A DNA stretch of 64,000 nucleotides from positions 32,929,501 to 32,993,500 of the forward strand of contig NC_091971.1 in NCBI RefSeq assembly GCF_036711975.1, given 5' to 3'. The translations under genes and the position numbers were made by a program. This stretch comes from Onthophagus taurus. Its lineage: Eukaryota; Arthropoda; Insecta; Coleoptera; Scarabaeidae. Of the stretch, positions 45,110-55,989 are shown piece after piece. Within the stretch, counting starts at the first letter, position 1, and each line of letters opens with the position of its first letter. The notes under the pieces were generated by a model that saw only the letters and a program-made list of their open reading frames with translations, was not told the DNA's origin and searched no databases.

Positions 45110-46107
45110 TTTCAAAAACGACGTCGTAACATCCGCTTTTTTTCCAATTTCATTCATTCATCGGTGTTTAAATTGTTTGCATTGTTTCGCCATAAATTTT
45201 GAAAGTATACCTCAAAATTCGGTTATTAGGTCTCTAAATTGTATGTTACAGTTGTATCGATTCGTATCTGAATTGAATTTGCATTCAATGAAGAAATTTC
45301 AAAGAGAGTATAAATCATTTGTTTTATATACTGGCTAATTAATAAACGTAGATGATATAGAGTAAAAAGAAACATAAATAATAAATTAAAAAAATTACGT
45401 TTCGATATAAATAAATGGGTATTTGCATCAACATAAATAGTTGCCGATTACCTAAAACACATTTTCTTTTGCTGAAGACAAAGTATTACAAATCAAATAC
45501 TTCTATAAAAATCTATCCCAAACATTTTATTTCTTCTTACAATAATTGCGTAACAATGTTTCCTCTTGATAATAAACAAGCAGAAGTGTGGAAAACAAGA
45601 ACTTCAAAACCATATTTCATGAGTATAGCTTTTTGAACAAATGAGTATGCCACTAAAGAGTTAAAAAATTCTTTCAGAGTCTTTAGAAGAGATTCCCTGC
45701 GTACAAAGTTTGTGTACATGTCCGAAATAAATCTTTGAATTGCATTGTAGGACGAAGATACATATGTATATTAAGCCTTCCAGAAACAGCCTTTATGTCT
45801 GAAGAATTAGTTTAAACTCGACATTAACAAACACATTTGATGAATAACCAACTCTGAGCCCATATCTTAGGTGGTCGTCCTTGTGGCTTTCTTTCTATTG
45901 GTTTCTCCGTCATGCATAAGCAAGTTAGTCGGTATTAGTCTATTCTCTCCACATGCTCCTTCCATTTCCTTTCCTTGTCTTGGGTCACTTAACCACGTCT
46001 ACTCTGTTCATTACATTTTTCTCTACTTTCTAAGCAACTTGATATCAGTTGTCCTTGTTTTCTGCTTTGTTCTTTTCGTTTCTGTTTTAGTTTTGGTAGC
46101 GTACGTA
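45110..46107. other. Upstream region of second cuticle gene
   Basis: AT-rich. Near 45870-45895 the minus strand reads RKPQGRPPKIWA, the GRP-x-W type end of LINE/RTE proteins, so a short LINE tail may lie here. No gene recognised. Confidence 0.35.
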
Positions 46108-46109
46108 TA

Positions 46110-47288
46110 CAGGTGTTTCGGTGACTCGGGGAACAAATGTAACCACATGTACTAAAGTGAAAATGATGACGATTCATGTAAAAAAAATTAGTACAAGTCC
46201 TCAAATTGCAAAGATACAAGCCATCAAAGTTAGGATATTTTAACACATTTTTCTAAATATCTTAAACACTATTTATGGTAAAGCGTTGAAATTTGGTACA
46301 ATATAAACTAATATCACGTGAAATCATTAGGCAGGTTTTGAGTTGGATCGGTACGCGGGAACAATGCTATACAGGTTGTTCCTAAAGTTTGTTTACACAA
46401 AACTTTTTTATTCTATCATATCCCTACATTTATTTTTGCAGTTTCTAATAGTAAATTTAGTTTAGAAACTTTTATCACTCTTAGAGAATATTGATAAAAT
46501 CCACCGTTTTCGTATTAAATGCAAAAATGTTAGGCTCCGAATTCAATAACACTAAAAAAAAATAAATAAATAAATAATCTTAATTGGCAATGACAAGTGA
46601 AAATCGAACTGAGCTGTCATTACTATTATGTATGCAACATGTCCAAGTGTAGATTTAGCTAAATCACATTTTTAATTTGTTTTAGTTGGTTTAATAAAAA
46701 AATCCAAAAACAATAAATTAAAAATCAACAAAAAAACGACAACACTAACAGGAATAATAAAAAAGTACATAAAATAACAAGACAAGTAATAAAAAATATT
46801 AAAGGAAATGTTCAAAAACTTAGATTTCTTTTTTTTTTTAGTGCTATTATTGAAATCGGAACCCAACATTTTTGTATTTAACACGAATACGGTGATTCTA
46901 ATCAATATTAGCTAAGAGTAATAAAAGTTTCTAAACTAAATTTACTATTAGAAACTGCAAAAATAAATGTAGGGTTATGATAGAATAAAAAAGTTCTGAG
47001 CAAACAAACTTTAAGAACAGCTTGTATAGCATTGTTCCCGCGGACCGATCCAACTCATAAATTGCCTAACGATTTTACATCACATTGATTTATAGTGTAC
47101 CAAATTTCAGCGCTTTACTGTAAATAATGTTTTAGATATTTGGAAAAATGTGTTAAAATTTACTAACTTTCATGGCCTGTATCTTTGAAATTTGAAGACT
47201 TTTACTAATTTTTTTTTACATGAATCGTCATCACTTTCAGTCTAGTATATGTGGTTAAATTTGTTCCCCGAGTCACCGAAACACCCTG
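46110..47288. mobile_element. Near full-length palindromic MITE (TA-flanked)
   Basis: The left end CAGGTGTTTCGGTGACTCGG matches the complement at 47288, with TA at 46108-46109 and 47289-47290. The inverted repeats extend about 500 bp each (through GGATCGGTACGCGGGAACAA, against TTGTTCCCGCGGACCGATCC near 47030), leaving a short AT-rich centre (46600-46850). No transposase. Transcripts would fold into a long hairpin. Confidence 0.88.
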
Positions 47289-47292
47289 TATA

Positions 47293-49348
47293 CAGGATGA
47301 ATAAAAAGTCTGGAACACCTGAAATATCTTCAAAACAAGTTTCTTTTTGAAAGAATCCTTTCAGATGTCAATGACTATAATAAATTTGTCGTCTTTTCCT
47401 ATGTCTAAATTTTTTTTACAGTGGCGTACATTTTCGGGGTCAAAGGGGGCAACATATTTTTAAATGGCAACCCCAATTTTTTATTCGATAATCTGAAAGA
47501 ACACATTTCTTTGAGTATCTTAGAGCAAATTTTGAATTAGGTTGCATAAGAAAAATGTTGCGAAAAAAATTTTTTTTTTGTTAAAATATAATTGATTTGG
47601 AAAAATTTCTATATAGTAGGCGCTGAAACTAATTGATAATGCTTTCAAATTATGGCAATGGCATGAACTTATCGAAATGGCTTTGCTTTGTTCGTAGCTA
47701 TGGTTACGTTGAATGATATTTTTACAAACAAATAAATGAATAATTGTTTGAACATTCAAAATTACTTTAATGTGACCTTAGTTAAAATTAAAATCAAATA
47801 TTCTTCGAAAATACATAATTCTACTGTTAATTTCAAGAAATCTTCTAAAAATGTCTCTTTCTGAAAAAGATAGAATTGAAATCCTCATGATGTGTGGTTA
47901 CAGAGGTATGAGAAGAACCACTGTGGAAGTCTGCGCACTTTTCAATTAAGTACATAACGATCACCCAGCAATATAATGATCCAACTTGCCAATATCTGGT
48001 CGTTCCACAATCGATGAAGATGCGCAACTTGAAATTTTGTTAAGAGTTGCTGATAATCTTCATACGGCTTCTCGTGAAGTAGGTTGAGAATTGAATTTGA
48101 GTCAAAGTACTGTTCTCAATGTATTACACCGACATAAATTACATCCTTATAAAATTTCACTAAATCAAGAACTACTAGAAGATGATTTTGACCGTCGACT
48201 GCAATTCTGCGAACAAATGCAAATTCTGTGTAATAATGACCCAATCTTTGCGAAAAATATTGTTTTTTCGGACGAAGCTATCTTTTCTTCAAGTGGAACC
48301 GTAAATCGACAAAATTGCAGATATTGGGCCTTAGGTAATCCCAGGCGGATGTAGGAGACTCATACACAGTTTCCAAGAAAAGTTAATGTTTGGGCTAGTA
48401 TAGTGAGAAACAGAATATTGGGACCATTTTTTTTATGAAAATCTGACAGGCGCTAGATATTTGCAATTTTCACAGGAAGATGTGGTTCCAACACTAATAG
48501 CGATATACCCAGATGCAGATCAACCGGACAAATTCGATTAATAACTATGGTTTCAGCACGACGGCACACTACCTCATTATGCCCTTCCCGTTCGAACGTA
48601 TTTGGATGATATTTTTCCGAAAAGATAGATAAGTGGACGTGGGTTTTTAGAATGGCCACCTCGTTCCTCAGACTTAACTCCCTGGATTTCTTTAGGGTTA
48701 TTTAAAGAGTAAGGTATACGTTAATAAACCCGCGAACATCGACGATTTAAAGGTACGAATTCGGGAGGAGATAAGAAAAATTGAACCAGCCATAATTGAT
48801 AGAGTGCAAGATGAGTTTATTTTTAGGTTAGGGCACTGTCAAATATAAATGGACAACAGTTTGAGCATCTTATTCATTGACATTTTCTGTTTTGTTTTGC
48901 ATGTAAATAAAATCAATTTTTCTGCTTATAAATGTATTTCTTTTCATAAAATTATTACATGGCAACGTAATATTAAGCTTACTCTTAAAATCAACTGGCC
49001 TAGCATGCTATGGAATAAAAAATGGGAATTGCAACGCCTTCTAGAAATTTTTCCAAATCAAATAATTATAAATAAAAAAAGAATTTTTTTTGCAAAATTT
49101 TCCTAATACAAAATTTGCTCTAAGATACTCAAAAAAATTTATTTTTTCATATTATCGAATAAAAAATTGGCGTGCCATTTAAAAGAATGTTGCCCCCTTT
49201 GACCCCGAAAATGTACGCCACTGTAAAAAAAATTTAGACACAGGAGAAGATGACAATGTTATTATAGTCTTTGATACCTGAAAGGATTCTTTCAAAAATA
49301 AACTCGTTTTGAAGATATTTCAGGTGTTCCAGACTTTTTATTCACCTA
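47293..49348. mobile_element. Decayed mariner with ~470-bp TIRs
   Basis: The left end CAGGATGAATAAAAAGTCTG is matched by CAGACTTTTTATTCACCTA at the right, bordered by TA (47291-47292 and 49349-49350). The arms share GTGGCGTACATTTTCGGGGT (47422) and its complement near 49205, so the TIRs run ~470 bp. The core holds a mariner transposase pseudogene. Confidence 0.82.
47851..48848 (+). pseudogene. Mariner transposase, many stops
   Basis: Starts MSLSEKDRIEILMMCGYRGM. The best preserved part, 48091-48354, reads LSQSTVLNVLHRHKLHPYKI and NIVFSDEAIFSSSG, with the first catalytic aspartate, then a stop. Later pieces (NVWASIVRNRILGP, a WPPRSSDLTPWI-like third block at 48655-48690) are in changing frames. 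More decayed than the neighbour at 49537. Confidence 0.82.
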
Positions 49349-49350
49349 TA

Positions 49351-50745
49351 CAGGGTGAGTCGGGAGGAACGGACCAAACTTTAGGAGTATATTGTACGCT
49401 TGAAAATAATGTAAAAAAACTTATATGTTGTTATCCGATTTTCTTTTATTTTATTTTTTTTTATTGCATAACTCTTACTGCATAACTACAATTAAACAAA
49501 ATCTTATACATTAACATTAAATATTGGTCATCAGCGTTATTTTAGTAATTGTTCGAAAATATCGCCATTAACTTCTAAACATTTCCGGCTTCGTTTACTA
49601 AGAGCTCTTGTTGCTTTCCTAATTGCTGCATGATTTTCCTTAATATTAACTGCAACATTTAGAATGCGCCTAAGAAGTGCATCCCTAGTGTCAACTTTGA
49701 CTTTGTATACCTCACTTTTGAACCATCCCCATAAACAATAATCAAGTGCTGTGAGATCTGGAGATCTTGGAGACCAACTAATAGAACCACCACGACCAAT
49801 CCAACGCCCTGGAAACTTTTCGTCCAAATGTTGCTTGACCTGACGAGTGAAATGCGCCGGAGCTCCATCGTGTTGAAAGTACATTTGCCTTCTAATGTTT
49901 AGAGGAACATCCTGCAGTAAATCATTTAATTCATTTTGTAAAAACTCTAGGTAATGGTTTCCTGTGAGGCGATTCTCCAAAATGAAAGGGCCAATTAAAT
50001 AACCGTTGATCATACCACACCACACATTTACCGAAAACTTGTGTTGAAAGTTGTTTTCGATTGTTGCATGGGGATTTTCATCGGACCATACGTGACTATT
50101 ACGAGTATTATGTAGGCCGTCGCGGGTAAATGTTGCTTCATCCGTGAAAAGAATATGCGATACAACACGATGATCATTATTTATCCACCGACAAAATTCG
50201 ACTTGTTTAACATAATCTTCCGGCAGTAGATGTTGTACCTTACCTAAATGGTATGGATATAAGCATTGCTCGTGGAGTGTGTTTATTACACTCTTTTGTG
50301 GGATGTCTAATTGAGCAGCAATTCTGCGTGAGCTGGTCGTTGCATCTTCTTCTACTAGATCCAAAATATGTTCTACTTCATTTAAACATTGACGCGTAGC
50401 TCGTTGAGATGTTACTTTAACGCTGGGAAGTGTACCGGTTTCGCGCCGTTTATTAAAAACCCTAATAAAAACGTTTTTATTAGGATGTCTGCGATTTGGA
50501 AACCGTTGACGATATTCATCTGCAGCAGCTGTAGCACTCCCGTTACAAAAACCATATACAAATAACATGTCTGTATATTACTTAATGCAAATCAAACTGT
50601 CAAATCTACGTTAAATGTTTAACTGTAGTTATGCAATCAATTGAAAACAAATGAAAATCGGATAACAACATATGAGTTTTTTTACATTATTTTCAAGCCT
50701 ACAATACACTCCTAAAGTTTGGTCCGTTCCTCCCGACTCATCCTG
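49351..50745. mobile_element. Apparently complete DD41D mariner
   Basis: TIR CAGGGTGAGTCGGGAGGAAC at the left and complement ending at 50745; inverted repeats of about 98 bp, through GTTGTTATCCGATTTTC. TA at 49349-49350 and 50746-50747; the left TA is shared with the end of the previous mariner. Size (1,395 bp) and a single intact ORF match an autonomous element. Confidence 0.92.
49537..50568 (-). CDS. DD41D mariner transposase, intact 343 aa
   Basis: N-terminal DNA-binding half (MLFVYGFCNGSATAAADEYR with two helix-turn-helix units; second near SSRRIAAQLDIPQKSVINTL, residues 79-98) followed by the DDD nuclease: D143 in LFTDEATFTRDG, D234 in YFQHDGAPAHFT and D276 in SPDLTALDYCLWG. There are 41 residues between D234 and D276, so this is a DD41D mariner. 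It cuts and pastes its element at TA sites. A TAA lies four codons upstream of the ATG; the relative at 28585-29641 starts ~9 residues earlier (MTEEYAD), so this copy may have lost its first residues. No other defect; potentially active. Confidence 0.92.
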   Translation of the reverse strand: MLFVYGFCNGSATAAADEYRQRFPNRRHPNKNVFIRVFNKRRETGTLPSVKVTSQRATRQCLNEVEHILDLVEEDATTSSRRIAAQLDIPQKSVINTLHEQCLYPYHLGKVQHLLPEDYVKQVEFCRWINNDHRVVSHILFTDEATFTRDGLHNTRNSHVWSDENPHATIENNFQHKFSVNVWCGMINGYLIGPFILENRLTGNHYLEFLQNELNDLLQDVPLNIRRQMYFQHDGAPAHFTRQVKQHLDEKFPGRWIGRGGSISWSPRSPDLTALDYCLWGWFKSEVYKVKVDTRDALLRRILNVAVNIKENHAAIRKATRALSKRSRKCLEVNGDIFEQLLK

Positions 50746-50747
50746 TA

Positions 50748-51622
50748 TAAGGAAGTACTGCAAAGAAGAATCAAAAAACATTCTATTCCTGAAGTACTTG
50801 AAGATCCTGATGAACCTCAATCGGGGCCGTGCGTCAGTTAGAAACCCACTAAGAAACGCTAGCGATCCATTTAACATAGACAGATTCAATGTTATAAATC
50901 ATAATGTGACTATAGTGTCATAATGACTACATATTGTGTTTTCTTAAATCAGGAATTTCTGCCGTTTAATTTGATGTATTACTTGTTTCTTAAATATGAA
51001 AAATAAAGTAATTTTCTAAGAAATTTTTTAAGATATCAACTTTGTTTTGGTGTAAAAATATTCATAATTTACTCCTTTACTGACAAAAAATAATAACTCA
51101 AATTTGAATTTTTCAGACAACTGGTCCCTTTTCGCTTTCTGCATCACATTTGTAAAATACTTTTGTTCAATCCTATCTTCGAAATTGTCAGTTTCTAACT
51201 TGGATACGAGTGTTGAAAGTTGTTATTTGCATTCACTCTGCTGACTTTCATAGAAACGAGCGACTGAACATTTTTTCACTCATTCTAATTTTTTTTCAAC
51301 CACTGTTAGCTTCAGTTAGCTCAATATAGAACCTTTAAAGGAGGTTCTGTAACAGCACACGTGGAAAGTTAATTAAGTATTTCACTTGTATAAGTTATTA
51401 ATTTAAATTAATTTTATGCATAATGATGACAATTAACAATTTGACACAAACGATTGTTTACTAAATATCAATTAAGAGCATGACAATGTCAAAAAGTACT
51501 GTCGTCGCCGACATGAAATTACTCAGCAATTATCAAATTTTAAGACTGGTTTTTCTAAATAGTAGGATTGAACAAAACCGACATACGCGTTCATGAAAAA
51601 TCATAGTTTCCTCACTTGTACT
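50748..51622. other. Spacer with possible coding remnant
   Basis: Just right of the mariner the plus strand is open for KEVLQRRIKKHSIPEVLEDP then DEPQSGPCVS before a stop (50752-50840). It could be the tail of a gene or TE into which the mariner inserted; no family recognised. The rest is AT-rich. Confidence 0.3.
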
Positions 51623-51630
51623 GTAATATA

Positions 51631-53599
51631 CAGAGCCCGGACAGTTTAGGAAAAGTGTGCCCCTCCACACGAAACGAATTCCATGACAACGACGTAAGTA
51701 CGTTGTTGTCGCTTTTGACACCTTTTGATCACTAAGTTACTCTTCAAAATTGAATTTCGAAGAGCGATGAGCGTACCTTAGCGAAGAACTTGCTGTGCAA
51801 CATTAATTAATGAATTAATAAAAATAATATAAAAATACGCACTGAATTAATCATTTTCGATTTTATTAAATTTATAATTGCTGTTTACACAAAGTAATAC
51901 CATCATCTCCAAATGTGTGTCTGTAAAAGATGTTCTTCGAGATGTAAAAATAGTATTAAATATAGAAAACGATTGTTCTACATCGCAACTAGTCAGCAGA
52001 GCATAGTTAAAATATGGCAGTAAACATTCGTATTTATCTTTAACTTCAGCCTTTATATTTTTATATGATAGATGCTGAATAATGTTTAAATCTGGATTTC
52101 TGTTATATACATCTCGAATTTTATCGTTAAACAAAATTCCGAATTCTCCAGGAATTTGTTTAAATTCCTCCAACAAAGAAAACAAACTATTAACTGTCTC
52201 TTTAATATGAAGACCTTGTTTTTGAAAGTATTTTATTTTCATGGTTAATTTTGAAAAATTGTAGTTTATATATATAAGCTGTTCATGTAAATTTGATATT
52301 TGAATAATTTCTTTGCATTGTACAATGCTTGCTGCATCATTCCTCAGATGTAATATGCAATTTTTAATGCTATCAAAATTGTTTGCGTAAAATACACACG
52401 CTTCAATCCATGTTCCCCATCGCGTGATAATTGGTGAAGGAGGAAGTGGTAAATTTTCACATAGTTCTCTATATATTGACACACGTTGGGCAGCTTTTAA
52501 AAATATCTTTTTGCATAAACTAATAAATTTGTCGACATCTGGAAAATGGTCTCTGATAAACTCACATAATCGATGGAGACCATGAACAATGCAAGTTACA
52601 TGCAGCAAATTTTGATACATTGTCTTTAATAATTTGCCAGCTTTCAGCATATATGCTGCTGCATCAGAAATAAATAACAGGACTTTACCAGGATTTTCTT
52701 TTACAATAGGTTTTATGCTTTCGCAAACAACTTTTACGATTATGTCTGCGTTAACTTTTTGATAGATTTTAGTCGCTGTTAAGTAAGGTTGGGATATCTG
52801 TGTAGGATGCATAACGCCTGCTACTACATTAACCACGCATCTACCAAGAATATCAGTGGTTTCATCAGCACTTATCCATATGTAATTATTTGATAATGTA
52901 TTTATTATAGGTTCCATCGCTTTACTATATAATTTTGGTATATTATATTTCCGTAAGGTCGATTCATCAGGTACTTTCTGGTGTGTGTACTTTTCTAAGA
53001 AACTTTTCAAAACAGGATTTTTCAATTTTTCTAAGGGTATGTTTGACGCCAAAAATGCCTCACATAACTCCTCCGCAAACATTGTTTTTAATGGATCGCT
53101 ATTATTCGCATGCTTGTTGGTTTTTATGTGTTGAAACACATGATCCTGTTTTCTACATACGATGGAAACGGAACAAATATTACAAAATATTATATTCTCT
53201 TCTAAAACAGACAGTCCATCGCAACCGCGTATCCATTCCTCCAATTTTTGGAAATGCGAACACATTGTAAATATTAATATTAAAGTTAAATGTTCTTATC
53301 GCAATAAAACGAAGATAAAGAAATAAAGTGAAACTAAAAATGTCTATGAACGAAACTAAATTCAAATAAAAAAGGAATATCGAATAAAATTAAATACACA
53401 AATAGAACGAAGATATAGGCTTAAAGAATAACTCGATATGTACGATGAACAAGCAAGACAGCAAGTGCAACAAGGCACAATGTCAAAATTTCGTGACATA
53501 AGGTTCGACATATTCGACACACTTCGATTTACGACGTTGAAAATTGAAAATGAAGTGGGAAGCATTTTAGTATTATTTTCCTAAACTGTCCGGGCTCTG
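51631..53599. mobile_element. Complete hAT transposon
   Basis: TIR CAGAGCCCGGACAGTTTAGG at 51631 and complement ending CCGGGCTCTG at 53599. GTAATATA flanks it at 51623-51630 and 53600-53607, an exact 8-bp duplication. One intact transposase fills most of the 1,969 bp. Intact ends, exact duplication and intact ORF together mark a young, possibly mobile copy. Confidence 0.95.
51847..53265 (-). CDS. hAT transposase, intact 472 aa
   Basis: A BED-like zinc finger with C28 and C31 (FCNICS) and H46/H52 (QHIKTNKHA) binds DNA. The RNase H-like core has D134 in WISADETTDILGR, D201 in FISDAAAYMLKAGK, C225/H228 in HVTCIVHGLHRLCE, a conserved TRWGTWIEA block, and E430 in LTSCDVEQSFSIFN at the start of the C-terminal hAT dimerisation region (ending FTDTHLEMMVLLCVNSNY). 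At 472 aa it is compact for the superfamily (often 550-700 aa), resembling the CGGBP1-like group by its single finger and short insertion. All catalytic positions are present and there are no stops or shifts. The shortened element at 34269 is a relative. Confidence 0.93.
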   Translation of the reverse strand: MCSHFQKLEEWIRGCDGLSVLEENIIFCNICSVSIVCRKQDHVFQHIKTNKHANNSDPLKTMFAEELCEAFLASNIPLEKLKNPVLKSFLEKYTHQKVPDESTLRKYNIPKLYSKAMEPIINTLSNNYIWISADETTDILGRCVVNVVAGVMHPTQISQPYLTATKIYQKVNADIIVKVVCESIKPIVKENPGKVLLFISDAAAYMLKAGKLLKTMYQNLLHVTCIVHGLHRLCEFIRDHFPDVDKFISLCKKIFLKAAQRVSIYRELCENLPLPPSPIITRWGTWIEACVFYANNFDSIKNCILHLRNDAASIVQCKEIIQISNLHEQLIYINYNFSKLTMKIKYFQKQGLHIKETVNSLFSLLEEFKQIPGEFGILFNDKIRDVYNRNPDLNIIQHLSYKNIKAEVKDKYECLLPYFNYALLTSCDVEQSFSIFNTIFTSRRTSFTDTHLEMMVLLCVNSNYKFNKIEND

Positions 53600-53607
53600 G
53601 TAATATA

Positions 53608-55370
53608 CTATTCAGTTACCCTTCGTCTTTTGTTGAAATTATAATTCTATGTTAGCGGGGGGAATATATGTGGCAACCTCCACATTCATTATAATATCAG
53701 TGATAAATTATGTTAACAAAAAATAAGAAACCATAACTACAAATAAATAATAAAACAATGATTGTCAAATTAAGCTGTAACTACATACGTAAACAAACCT
53801 TAAGTAAACCCATTTAAATGCGAGACACTGTCAAAAACTTTGTATTTATTGTCCAATTTTAACAATTTTTTTTTTAGTTGAAAAGTGTACATAACTTTAT
53901 TTTGGAACCAAGTGTTACACTTTTATTACAAAAACCAAGACAATCATGTTAGAATATAGAAAGAATATTCACTATCTGATTATGATATCTAATGTTTAGC
54001 GAAACAATAAATTAAATAAAGTTAAAATAAACTAGATAAAATAAAGTATATAGCTAAATATTTGATATCTTAAAATGTCGAAACAAAATTTCTTGCTCTT
54101 ATATACGCAATATATTTGAGCTATTACTTCCACCTTAATTTTAAAAGTTTGATTACTTATTAATTATCTAATATATCTAAAAGCGTATAACAATATCACG
54201 CACCATATAATTGAAAATTACTAAGAAAATAAAGGATTATTTATTATCAATAAAACAAATATAACAATTTTTTGTAAAATGAGAAATTTTTATTCTACAC
54301 GTCATAATTACAATATAAATACAGCTTGTTATGAATTTTATATTCATTTTAGTCGATTTTCAAAAACGATTAATTTTAACATAAAAGACAATAAAGAAAC
54401 AAAATGAAAGAAATCAGTTTAATCAAAAACATTTATTTAAAAAAATTGCAAATTAAAGATGTAAATTGTCCTCGTCGTTTCATTAGCCTCTAATTATTAT
54501 TAATTATTTATTATTACATTCTACAAACTCGACAAGTAGAGGAATAAATAGATGAATTATTTACAAAAAAAAAAAAACAATCAATAATTAATTTATTTAT
54601 TGAAGTAAATTAGTGAGGTGCATATTTTAAAAAAGAAATCAGCCTTTTATTTTCCTGTTTTTTTTCATTAATTAACTACTTAGTATAGTTAGAGTATTTA
54701 AATGACAATCAATTCTCCGGCAGTTTTTATTATTAATTTAAACTTTTCTTTTTAAATTGATTTTCGGATATTGCTTATTTTTCAAAAACCATATATATAA
54801 TAATAAAAGAACAAAATAATGGAATTATTTTTCTTTTAATTAATCATCGCGAAAAACAAACAAAAATAGTTTTAACATGAAGCTATTTACAAAAATGAAT
54901 GCAACAAAAAAAAAAACGATTACAGAAAACTTTAATAATACTTTAATTAGAGAAAAGAAAAAAATTATAAAAAAAACGAATAAAGTTCTTTGGAAAAGCT
55001 TTAAATCGATTCATTTCATTCAAGTCGCAAAAATCTATTTATTTATAAATCTAATTGCTGATGAACACTTAAAGAAAAAAAAAAAACACTTAAATAGGTT
55101 TTTTCATTTTCACTAAAAACGAAACGAAAAAACGAACTTTTTCTTCACATCATCATCATCGTTTCTTTTCAGTCTCTCTAAACTCGATTTCAAAATGTTG
55201 CAATACAAAATCGATTTAATTAATAAACGGAAATCGACGATTTTTACAAGAAAACAGGGAAAAAACATTTTGAAATGGCAGTGTCCAATCGAACTCTTCA
55301 ACTTTCAAGAAACTTTTTCTAAACCATCAAAGAGTAATAAAACGAAATGTTTTTCTTTTTCTAAACAGTT
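53608..55370. other. AT-rich region, probable 3' UTR and flank of the minus-strand gene at 55371
   Basis: Very AT-rich with poly-A and poly-T runs and several minus-strand AATAAA motifs (for example near 54510-54530). The stretch next to 55371 is the natural 3' UTR of that gene. No independent coding region. Confidence 0.4.
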
Positions 55371-55576
55371 TTAATCCCATGAAACGTCACTGGCCACGTC
55401 CTCTTCTTCCTCGTTTTCTGGACTACACGTTTCTATAAAGAATGCTTCCGGTCCGTTTGATGTTCTACGTTTCTTAGCCGCTTGTTGAATATCTTCTGGC
55501 GACCTCTCTTTGCGAAATTCATAAACTAGCGGAAAAATGTGTTCGATTGCTGCTTGGACATCCATTACGCTAGGAG
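55371..55576 (-). CDS. Probable terminal exon of an unidentified gene
   Basis: Minus-strand reading begins after a good acceptor (AAATTTACAG|CTCCTAGCG) at 55576, is open in frame (PSVMDVQAAIEHIFPLVYEF, RKERSPEDIQQAAKKRRTSN) and ends EEEEDVASDVSWD-stop. A basic nuclear-signal-like AAKKRR is followed by an acidic tail. No stop lies between the acceptor and M, so the exon probably continues a longer protein whose upstream exons lie to the right, within or beyond the TE-filled sequence. It looks like a host gene and not a transposon. I do not recognise the protein. Confidence 0.5.
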
Positions 55577-55985
55577 CTGTAAATTTTCAAAAATTTATTA
55601 AATATAAATATTAAAAAGTATAATAAATAAATTTAACATCATTGCCAATTAAGGTTTGATAACATTGTGTGTATTAATCGTTGATCAATACTCGATTAAG
55701 AAAAACCTTAAAACTTTAATCAAAAGACAACGGGACGCTAATCGAGCTTTATAAAGTCAATTAACGTAATTAATTGCCGGTCTCAAGACGGAATAAAGAC
55801 GCATGGGCCTCCCTGTCCTGTAACTGGAGTGATCGAGGCAATAACATCTAGCCTTCTGACGCAAAGAGGAAGTATATCTGGACGCTTTAACCCATTTGAA
55901 TCAATAAGGATTTGATCCAAAAGAGTTAAGGAGGCAAACCTATCCCCAGGCTAGGGAACTGTGGACCCTCACTCGCCCACTTGAA
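55577..55985. other. Intron or spacer before LINE relic
   Basis: AT-rich to 55780, then GC-richer sequence (GGCCTCCCTGTCCTGTAACT, CTATCCCCAGGCTAGGGAAC) that looks like the 5' UTR of the following LINE. Confidence 0.4.
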
Positions 55986-55989
55986 ATCA

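Noticed and set aside
45871..46155. 94-codon hydrophobic stretch as a membrane protein
   Set aside because: It overlaps the start of the palindromic MITE, and its antisense has a LINE-like GRPPKIW end. The hydrophobicity reflects T-rich sequence.
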